From assembly GCF_022780145.1 (NCBI RefSeq), contig NZ_JALEXO010000345.1, positions 1 to 20,231 on the forward strand: a DNA stretch of 20,231 nucleotides, given 5' to 3'. The notes below the pieces were generated by a model that made no database searches, was not told the DNA's origin, and saw only the letters and a program-made list of their open reading frames with translations. The translations under genes and the position numbers were made by a program. Below are positions 15,801 through 20,231 of the stretch, in pieces; positions within the stretch are counted from its first letter, which is position 1; each line of letters starts with the position of its first letter. This DNA comes from Intestinibacter sp. (GTDB taxonomy: Bacteria; Bacillota; Clostridia; Peptostreptococcales; Peptostreptococcaceae).

Positions 15801-16495
15801 CAATAAATCACAAAAACCAAACTCGTTATATGACAGTATCAGCATCAGTCGATGAAGACCACAATATAGGACTAGTCAGTCGTCAAGTTCAATCAAAAAT
15901 CGATGACTACAAGGTTCCTACAGGATATAATATCGATTTAACTGGAGAAAGTGAAACTATAAATTCCACTATGAAGGACTTAGTTCTTATGATACTTCTT
16001 GCTATAGTATTTATTTACTTAATAATGGTTGCTCAATTCCAATCATTACTATCTCCATTTATAGTAATGTTTACTATACCTCTAGCCTTCACAGGTGGTA
16101 TATTGGGATTACTAGTCACTAGACAAATACTAAGCGTTACATCTATGCTAGGCTTCTTAGTACTTGCTGGTATAGTCGTTAACAACGGTATAGTTTTCGT
16201 AGACTATGTAAATCAACTTAGATTAAATGGATATGATAAACGAGATGCATTAGTTCAAGCTGGTAGAGACCGTATTAGACCAATACTTATGACTGCAATG
16301 ACTACAATACTTGCGATGTCAACTATGGCATTTGGTGTAGGTATGGGTTCTGAATTATCTCAAGGTCTATCTATAGTTACAATAGGTGGTTTACTATATG
16401 CTACATTACTAACACTATTTATAGTTCCAATTTTATATGATATTTTCCACAGAAAACAAATGAAAAATATCATTATAGATGATGAGGAGGATTAA
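12803..16495 (+). CDS. RND efflux transporter with inserted coiled coil
   Basis: An inner-membrane RND-superfamily pump (AcrB/HAE-like) of 1230 residues, about 200 longer than AcrB. It starts with TTG, preceded by AGAGAGGTGA. The first membrane helix is residues 11-30, then a porter domain (DLLPSMNLPYVIAYTTYPGA). Residues 194-403 form a Lys/Glu/Ser/Leu-rich coiled coil, breaking near the middle (SVGDSVDPA, about 265-273), inserted where AcrB has its docking subdomain. The porter domain resumes as ITPEMINSVLAAENFSMPAG. Helix 4 has GMLVDNSIVVIEN: D608 is the likely proton-relay Asp, and the second Asp of AcrB is Asn here. The second half repeats the fold and ends with GIVVNNGIVFVDYVNQLR and the last helices. 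No membrane-fusion or outer-channel gene lies beside it. Substrates unknown; the TetR partner suggests toxic lipophilic compounds. Confidence 0.9.
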   Translation: MLPKFSVKKPLTVFVAIIMVLVLGVVSFTKMTTDLLPSMNLPYVIAYTTYPGASPEKVETTVTNPLEETFATVSGVENVTSISNENISIVILEFSQDTNMDSAIIDLNGKVDLVEGYFDDAVGPTTLMQLNPDMMPIMMVSVDVDGMSIDEVSTYVNDEVIPNLERIEGVASVSATGLVENQLQITLDTDKIDSLNKKIQNNINSELDKKESQIDSKLSDLEKSEAELEKQSQKQISQLTEASVELESGLTQLSSAIAQVQMIDSVGDSVDPALSEAKEMLKESKSKLKEFKEQLKIAEQAGLDTSTIKENIAALESTINTIDDTIKNAEKGLNTSSASVDELKAKQKELKNKQKELESAKSTLNQELTKASIQILQGKSQLESAKKELESAREEALKSADLSTKITPEMINSVLAAENFSMPAGYVSEDTSKYSVKVGDKFTSIDQVEDLLLFSMDNIGDIYLKDVADVKYVNNVNDSYTNVNGNPGVMLAIEKTSTASTASVCKKLNETMDSMTKDNNKLHILSLMDQGIYIDMVVDSILKNLMYGGILAVIVLLVFLRSIKPTIIIAFSIPMSLLFAVVLMYFTGISLNMISLSGLSLGVGMLVDNSIVVIENIYRLRNSGVSKFKAAVYGAKQVSGAIFASTLTTICVFVPIVFTEGITRQLFVDMGLTIAYSLIASLIIALTLVPCMASRILTSTDEKEHRLFDKFVNGYEALLEKALDHKAIVLAGALLLLLFAGFSVTKMGTAFMPEMNSTQMTATISPKDNQELSEEDLEKYGDEFVQKVKTIDDVEGVGAMSGSGGMMSAMSSGNKQSLSVYIVLKQDMKHTNKEISKMIKEKTSSMDCDISISESTMDMGSMLGSGISIEIKGDDLDKLQDISADMTKLLKSVEGVTDITSTLDDAETEQRVSVNKEKAMKYGLTVAQVYEQVSKSLKTETNSTTITSNDKDLSIVIKDNKETTVKDLKLLDIKGTKDNKDVTVKLNKIATITDATTPSSINHKNQTRYMTVSASVDEDHNIGLVSRQVQSKIDDYKVPTGYNIDLTGESETINSTMKDLVLMILLAIVFIYLIMVAQFQSLLSPFIVMFTIPLAFTGGILGLLVTRQILSVTSMLGFLVLAGIVVNNGIVFVDYVNQLRLNGYDKRDALVQAGRDRIRPILMTAMTTILAMSTMAFGVGMGSELSQGLSIVTIGGLLYATLLTLFIVPILYDIFHRKQMKNIIIDDEED

Positions 16496-16496
16496 T

Positions 16497-17084
16497 ATGG
16501 ATTATGCCGAAAAAGAGCTTTTAGTATTTAAGGCATTTAAAAATATTCTTTTTTCTGATTCTGATATAACTAAAATTACTGTATCTGAAATCGCAAAGGA
16601 AGCAGGAATAGGAAAAGGCACAGTATACGAATATTTCGAAAGCAAGGAAGAAATAATAGCAAAATCTTTAATATATAATTTTTATGAAGAGGTTAATATT
16701 CTTTCAAGCAAAATCGATGAAAATCTTACATTTAAAGAAAATTGTTATATATTATTTGATTTCTTGACAAATAGATTTATGACTATTTCTCCTTATTTTA
16801 AATTACTTTATAGTAACTTTAAAATCAAAGATTTTTGTGATTATTTAAAAAATGACTCTATACTAGATAATCTAAAAAAAGATCTTAATTCTATAACAGA
16901 AAAAATTATATCTATAGGTATATCTGAAGATATAGTACAAAAAGATAACAACAAAGATTATCAAAGATTCGTCATGAGGAGTGCCTGCAGCGGTATTGCA
17001 AATTCATTCTGCGAAAATAAATCTACAGATTTAGAAATTTGTAAAGCCTATGCTTATGAATTTATAAAAAGATCTTTAAAATAG
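16497..17084 (+). CDS. TetR family regulator of the RND pump
   Basis: A 195-residue TetR-type repressor. The N-terminal helix-turn-helix runs over about residues 20-55: ITVSEIAKEAGIGKGTVYEY then FESKEEI. The rest is helical and would hold the ligand pocket and dimer interface; it is not conserved enough to name a ligand. The start at 16497 has GAGGAGG just upstream, placed inside the last codons of the pump gene. The stop TAA of the pump ends one base earlier, so translation is coupled. A longer frame from 16479 would put the ribosome site within the coding sequence. It probably represses its own unit through the palindrome at 12757-12772, with drug binding giving release (inference from family behaviour). 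Confidence 0.9.
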   Translation: MDYAEKELLVFKAFKNILFSDSDITKITVSEIAKEAGIGKGTVYEYFESKEEIIAKSLIYNFYEEVNILSSKIDENLTFKENCYILFDFLTNRFMTISPYFKLLYSNFKIKDFCDYLKNDSILDNLKKDLNSITEKIISIGISEDIVQKDNNKDYQRFVMRSACSGIANSFCENKSTDLEICKAYAYEFIKRSLK

Positions 17085-17085
17085 T

Positions 17086-17125
17086 AAAAACGGGGCTGTG
17101 ATATTTTCACATAGCCCCGTTTTTT
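17086..17125. terminator. Terminator between the TetR gene and htpG
   Basis: A GC-rich stem AAAACGGGGCT-GTG pairs with CACATAGCCCCGTTTT (2-nt bulge), with an A-run before and a T-run after. It serves the TetR/RND unit and probably htpG, which converges from the other side. Confidence 0.85.
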
Positions 17126-17167
17126 ATTGCTTATTATATTATGTAAAAACTTTAGAGGATATCTAAA

Positions 17168-19129
17168 TTATAATGATATTACTCTAGTCATTAATTCATT
17201 AGTTCTCTTAATAAATAAGTCTAGTTCATCTGCACTTAACTCTTTATTAGCAAGTAATGCTAAATCTACTATTTGATTACAAATTACTTCTACATCTTCC
17301 TTCTTGCTTTCGTCATCCTTGATAGATAATACTTTTTGTATTAGAGGGTTCTTGTCGTTTATAACTAATGTTTTTTCTTCATGTAAATCAAATCCATAGT
17401 TAAGGTCATTGAATCTCTTTTGCATTTCCATCATTCTTCTAGATTCTTCTGAAATTAATATAACTGCTGGAGTATCTTCTTTCTTTAAGCTTTCAACTGT
17501 ATATTTTTGGATTCTATCTCCTATGATTTCTTCGAAGAATTTAGTTATTTCTTCATCTGTCTTTTCATCCTTTTCAGCATTTTCATCCTTTAATACATCA
17601 GATAAATCAGAGTCTATTCTCTTGAATCTTACTCCAGATTGTGCATATTCAAGTAATGATATGAAGTTATCATCTATTGCACAGTCTAATACAAGTGCAT
17701 TTAAGCCGTATTCTTCAAATAATTTAATATATTGAGCTTGTTTTTCTTTATCTACAACGTAGAATACTTTATTTTCGTGTTTATCCTTTGCTTCTTCTAG
17801 ATATTCATTTAATGTTATGTACTTGTCGTTAAGATCCTTGTATATGATGTAATCTTTTACTCTGTCATAGAAGCTTTGATCCTTTAAGCAACCGTATTTA
17901 ATGAATAATTGTATATCATGCCAGAAGTCTTCGTATTTTTCTCTTTCATTTTTGTATAATGATTTTAATTTATCTGCAACCTTCTTAACTATATTTTTAG
18001 AAATTTTACCTACTTCTCTGTCGTTTTGTAAGAAGCTTCTTGATACATTAAGTGGTAGATCTGGGCAATCTATAACACCTTTTAATAATAGTAAGAATTC
18101 TGGTATAACTTCTTTTATATTATCTGCAACGAATACTTGATTGTTGTATAATTTAACTTCACCTTCAACTAATTCAAATTCATTCTTTAGTTTAGGGAAG
18201 TATAAAATTCCTTTTAGGTTAAATGGATAATCAATATTTAAGTGAATCCAGAATAGTGGTTCTTCGTAAACATTGAATACCTTTCTGTAGAAGTCTATAT
18301 ATTCTTCATCAGTACAATCCTTAGGTGATTTTAACCATAGTGGATTTGTATCGTTTAATGGAGTTGGTTTTACTGGTTCTGCTGGTTCTTCTACTTCTTC
18401 TTCTACAGTTTCACCTTCTGCTTCAGCTTTTGCTCTTTCTTCTGCTTTTCTAGCTGCTTCTTCTTCTCTTTCCTTAGCTTCTTCTTCTTCTCTATCAGGA
18501 TTTTCTACGTATATTTCTACTGGTAAGAATGAGCAGTATTTTTTAATTATACGTCTTACATGGTATTCATCTAAAAATTCATCACTGTCATCTGCTATAG
18601 TAAGAGTTATTGTTGTACCTCTTTGAGTTCTAGTTCCATCTTCAGTTATTTCAAATTGCATACCATCTTCTGATTGCCATCTTACAGGAGTTGCACCTTC
18701 TAAATATGAAAGTGTATCTATTTCAACATTGCTAGCTACCATAAATGCTGAATAGAATCCTAGACCAAAGTGTCCTATTATGTCGTTTGATTCTTCCATT
18801 TTGTCTTTGTATTTATTGAAGAAATCTTCTGCCCCTGAAAAAGCAACTTGATTTATGTATTTATCTATTTCGTCAGCAGTCATACCTATACCATTATCGC
18901 TGAATGATAAAGTTTTGTTTTTCTTGCTAACTGAAACAGTTATTTTATAAGGTTCGCCATCGTCATTAACTTCTCCTAGAGATACTAATCTCTTGTGTTT
19001 GCTAACTGCATCACAGCCGTTACTGATTAATTCTCTTATAAATATATCCTTGTCTGAATATAACCATTTTTTAATTATTGGAAAAATATTTTCAGTATCT
19101 ATTGAGATACTTCCTTGTTTTAGTGCCAT
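17168..19129 (-). CDS. htpG: Chaperone HtpG (bacterial Hsp90)
   Basis: A cytoplasmic ATP-dependent Hsp90 chaperone, 653 residues. The GHKL ATPase domain has RELISNGCDA (E33 catalytic, N37), SDNGIGMT (D78) and GHFGLGFYSAFM (119-130). A very charged linker of about 45 residues (EEEEAKEREEEAARKAEER onward, then acidic and Pro-rich) follows at about 213-258; E. coli HtpG has no comparable stretch. The middle domain carries LPLNVSRSFLQND with the catalytic Arg (R364); the Ser after it matches the Bacillus/Clostridium branch. The C-terminal dimerisation part ends NELMTRVISL. The start follows TTAGGAGG. It has a leader of about 290 nt with CIRCE sites, and a terminator lies downstream. Confidence 0.95.
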   Translation of the reverse strand: MALKQGSISIDTENIFPIIKKWLYSDKDIFIRELISNGCDAVSKHKRLVSLGEVNDDGEPYKITVSVSKKNKTLSFSDNGIGMTADEIDKYINQVAFSGAEDFFNKYKDKMEESNDIIGHFGLGFYSAFMVASNVEIDTLSYLEGATPVRWQSEDGMQFEITEDGTRTQRGTTITLTIADDSDEFLDEYHVRRIIKKYCSFLPVEIYVENPDREEEEAKEREEEAARKAEERAKAEAEGETVEEEVEEPAEPVKPTPLNDTNPLWLKSPKDCTDEEYIDFYRKVFNVYEEPLFWIHLNIDYPFNLKGILYFPKLKNEFELVEGEVKLYNNQVFVADNIKEVIPEFLLLLKGVIDCPDLPLNVSRSFLQNDREVGKISKNIVKKVADKLKSLYKNEREKYEDFWHDIQLFIKYGCLKDQSFYDRVKDYIIYKDLNDKYITLNEYLEEAKDKHENKVFYVVDKEKQAQYIKLFEEYGLNALVLDCAIDDNFISLLEYAQSGVRFKRIDSDLSDVLKDENAEKDEKTDEEITKFFEEIIGDRIQKYTVESLKKEDTPAVILISEESRRMMEMQKRFNDLNYGFDLHEEKTLVINDKNPLIQKVLSIKDDESKKEDVEVICNQIVDLALLANKELSADELDLFIKRTNELMTRVISL

Positions 19130-19191
19130 TTCGATAACCTCCTAATTTCAACTTTCTTTATATTATTATTGTTTGTTTTTTAATTATTATT

Positions 19192-19224
19192 TGTAAAAAA
19201 AAATAACAAGGGATGCCTCCCTTG
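19192..19224 (-). terminator. Terminator or attenuator hairpin in the htpG leader
   Basis: On the minus strand CAAGGGA (19224-19218) pairs with TCCCTTG (19213-19207) around a 4-nt loop, followed by TTATTTTTTTTT. It is oriented to stop transcription before htpG. CCCTT at 19233-19229 can pair with AAGGG in the first arm (19223-19219), giving a competing earlier hairpin. It could alternatively end a separate short RNA. Confidence 0.6.
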
Positions 19225-19333
19225 CCATAAGGGTAATTGCTAAAAGTTCTATTTCTTTATATTTACTTCATAAAACTATTCTAATTAATTTTACTTCATC
19301 GAACTTTACAACTTATAAGAAATAAGATTTTTA

Positions 19334-19360
19334 TTATCACTCTTACCTTTTGAGTGCTAA
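19334..19360 (-). promoter_or_regulatory. CIRCE element 2 (HrcA operator) in the htpG leader
   Basis: TTATCACTC-N9-GAGTGCTAA on the plus strand. This matches the CIRCE consensus TTAGCACTC-N9-GAGTGCTAA with one change and the exact spacer. Confidence 0.8.
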
Positions 19361-19426
19361 CTCTTAGGTAAAAAAATATACCGATATATTCAATCAGTAT
19401 TTTTATTTCCATTTCTTATATATCTT

Positions 19427-19454
19427 ATTATAGCACTTTTATTAGCACTGTCAA
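19427..19454 (-). promoter_or_regulatory. Consensus sigma-A promoter of htpG
   Basis: On the minus strand, TTGACA (19454-19449), a 16-bp spacer, then TATAAT (19432-19427). Both hexamers are perfect. The -35 box lies inside CIRCE element 1, so HrcA binding would block polymerase. The predicted start near 19420 gives a leader of about 290 nt. Confidence 0.85.
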
Positions 19455-19468
19455 GTCTTGAGTGCTAA
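19442..19468 (-). promoter_or_regulatory. CIRCE element 1 (HrcA operator) at the htpG promoter
   Basis: TTAGCACTG-N9-GAGTGCTAA on the plus strand, one change from consensus with the exact 9-bp spacer. An additional half-site TAGCACT lies at 19431-19437. Confidence 0.85.
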
Positions 19469-19496
19469 TTTTTTTAAATTTTTTTATTAAATAATA

Positions 19497-19548
19497 TGGA
19501 CCCCACTATAGATAACATTTTACTTGCGTAATCTACATAGGATCCACC
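19497..19548 (-). terminator. Imperfect terminator after the NusG-II gene
   Basis: TGGATCC plus TATGTAGAT pairs loosely with ATCTATAG plus GGGGTCCA on the minus strand, with G-U pairs and a small bulge. A weak T/A-rich tail follows. Confidence 0.4.
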
Positions 19549-19553
19549 TTTAA

Positions 19554-19907
19554 TTATTTTGTTTTAACATCATAATCGCTTTGTTTGTCGCTTTGTATTT
19601 GCACTATAGTCTTATTCGGAAGGCAGACTATCTTCTCTCCGTCAGAATCTATCTCGCCTTGTTTTACACAAAGCTTATCTGGGCAATTTGCCTTCTCCAT
19701 ATGTACGATGCCGTCCTTTATTACGACTGTATTATGACCATCTACATTGATAGTTTGATCCTTATCTAGAGAATATGTCCCGTAAACCTTGCCATCTACT
19801 GTTATAGTGGCTTCTCCTCCCTGCTTACTAAGCAAAGACTTCGCACCAAAAGCAATACCTGCTATAAGTATCACTACAATTATTAATATTATATCCTTTT
19901 TTTTCAT
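19554..19907 (-). CDS. NusG domain II-containing membrane-anchored protein
   Basis: A 117-residue protein with one N-terminal membrane segment (KKDIILIIVVILIAGIAFGA, residues 3-22) and an extracellular beta-rich NusG-II domain. Family landmarks are ITVDGKVYGTYSLDKDQTI, NTVVIKDGIVHMEKANCPDK with Cys, LCVKQGEI, and IVCLPNKTIVQI near the end. The three Cys are typical of the family. TTGGAG lies before the ATG. Family members often sit beside Rnf, ApbE or Gx-transporter genes; here the neighbours are htpG and Hsp20 genes, so that context is not seen. The biochemical role is unknown; the name comes from a domain resembling NusG, not from transcription work. Confidence 0.88.
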   Translation of the reverse strand: MKKKDIILIIVVILIAGIAFGAKSLLSKQGGEATITVDGKVYGTYSLDKDQTINVDGHNTVVIKDGIVHMEKANCPDKLCVKQGEIDSDGEKIVCLPNKTIVQIQSDKQSDYDVKTK

Positions 19908-19959
19908 ATCTATTCTCCAACTATAAAATTTTACTTATCAATAACTATTCTCAATTTCT

Positions 19960-19988
19960 ATTTTAAAATTTATTATTTTTATAGTCAA
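19960..19988 (-). promoter_or_regulatory. Candidate promoter of the NusG-II gene
   Basis: On the minus strand, TTGACT (19988-19983), a 17-bp spacer, then TAAAAT (19965-19960). The ATG is about 50 bp downstream. Confidence 0.5.
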
Positions 19989-20023
19989 GTAAATAAGAAA
20001 ATCTTTGAAATTTAAACAAACAA

Positions 20024-20050
20024 ATTAGGTAGGCACTAAGCCTACCTAAT
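20024..20050 (-). terminator. Terminator after the Hsp20 gene
   Basis: A perfect 11-bp stem, ATTAGGTAGGC (20024-20034) with GCCTACCTAAT (20040-20050), and a 5-nt loop. On the minus strand TTTGTTTGTTT follows. Confidence 0.75.
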
Positions 20051-20091
20051 CGTAATTAAATTAAAAAGGAAATATATGTATCTATTATTTA

Positions 20092-20231
20092 TTATTGTAT
20101 TTCTATAACTTGTCCACCTTCGATTTTCTTAACTTCTTTCTTAGGTACAAATATATTCAAAATACCTTTATCGTATTTAGCTTGTATATCTTCTTTTGTT
20201 ATTTGGTCACCTACATAGAAACTTCTCTTTG
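20092..20231 (-). CDS. Hsp20 / alpha-crystallin small heat-shock protein (3' end only)
   Basis: The last 45 or so codons of a gene continuing beyond the window. The visible protein reads RSFYVGDQITKEDIQAKYDK, then GILNIFVPKKEVKKIEGG, and ends QVIEIQ. The A-x-Y-x-x-G-I/V-L pattern followed by I-x-V-P-K is the last beta strands of the alpha-crystallin domain. Small heat-shock proteins hold unfolding proteins in oligomers for refolding by other chaperones. The upstream control region is not in view, so CIRCE control cannot be judged. Confidence 0.85.
   Translation of the reverse strand, partial: KRSFYVGDQITKEDIQAKYDKGILNIFVPKKEVKKIEGGQVIEIQ

Larger units (their letters stand above)
19130..19553 (-). 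other. Long regulatory leader of htpG
   Basis: 424 bp without a convincing gene. In transcription order on the minus strand: the imperfect terminator of the NusG-II gene, the htpG promoter inside CIRCE 1, CIRCE 2 about 60 nt into the leader, an alternative CCCTT/AAGGG hairpin, a terminator hairpin with a T-run (19194-19224), and finally AGGAGG before the ATG. Confidence 0.7.

Noticed and set aside
19296..19412. A 38-codon reading frame in the htpG leader, minus strand, which might be a leader peptide
   Set aside because: The ATG lies only about 8 nt after the predicted transcript start, has no Shine-Dalgarno, and the frame runs through CIRCE 2; it is most likely chance.

Overview
The window is AT-rich DNA with clostridial-type Shine-Dalgarno sites (AGGAGG, often followed by GTGA) and hairpin plus T-tract terminators. 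The gene content is that of an anaerobic low-GC Firmicute: methionine gamma-lyase, a DUF5685/Cys-rich protein pair, a NusG domain II protein, and CIRCE-controlled htpG. Protein style suggests Peptostreptococcaceae, possibly Peptostreptococcus, but that placement is from memory and not proven here.

Layout. 1-1860: a complete IS1182-type insertion sequence. Its transposase is split by a -1 frame change, and both ends match terminal inverted repeats. 1891-3661 (minus): a three-gene unit of a DUF5685 protein, a TPR-like Cys-tailed protein that lacks the J domain expected of its family, and a small membrane protein. 3840-6300 (plus): a LysR regulator resembling the CmbR/HomR sulfur-amino-acid group, then methionine gamma-lyase, with a LysR-type palindrome between them. 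6404-10771 (minus): a MerR regulator, undecaprenyl-diphosphatase (uppP), a nitroreductase, a small unknown protein and a divergent AGCS-type amino-acid symporter, mostly separated by terminators and so largely single-gene units. 11272-12567 (plus): an oxalate/formate-type MFS transporter. 12803-17084 (plus): an RND efflux pump with an inserted coiled coil of about 210 residues, followed 1 nt later by a TetR regulator; a 16-bp TetR-type palindrome sits at the promoter. 17168-20231 (minus): htpG (Hsp90), a NusG domain II protein and the 3' end of an Hsp20 gene.

How the parts work together. Several units show a regulator paired with its likely target: LysR with mgl, and TetR with the RND pump. 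The right end carries two heat-shock genes. The htpG promoter (TTGACA-16-TATAAT) is embedded in one CIRCE operator; a second CIRCE lies in the roughly 290-nt leader, followed by a strong terminator hairpin with a competing upstream hairpin. That makes the leader a candidate for two-layer control (HrcA repression plus attenuation).

Most promising for follow-up: the htpG leader, the RND pump with a built-in coiled-coil hairpin and no adaptor gene beside it, the LysR/mgl operator, the J-domain-less Cys-rich protein, and the A_AAA_AAA site in the transposase overlap. I saw no rRNA, tRNA, CRISPR array or defence island.
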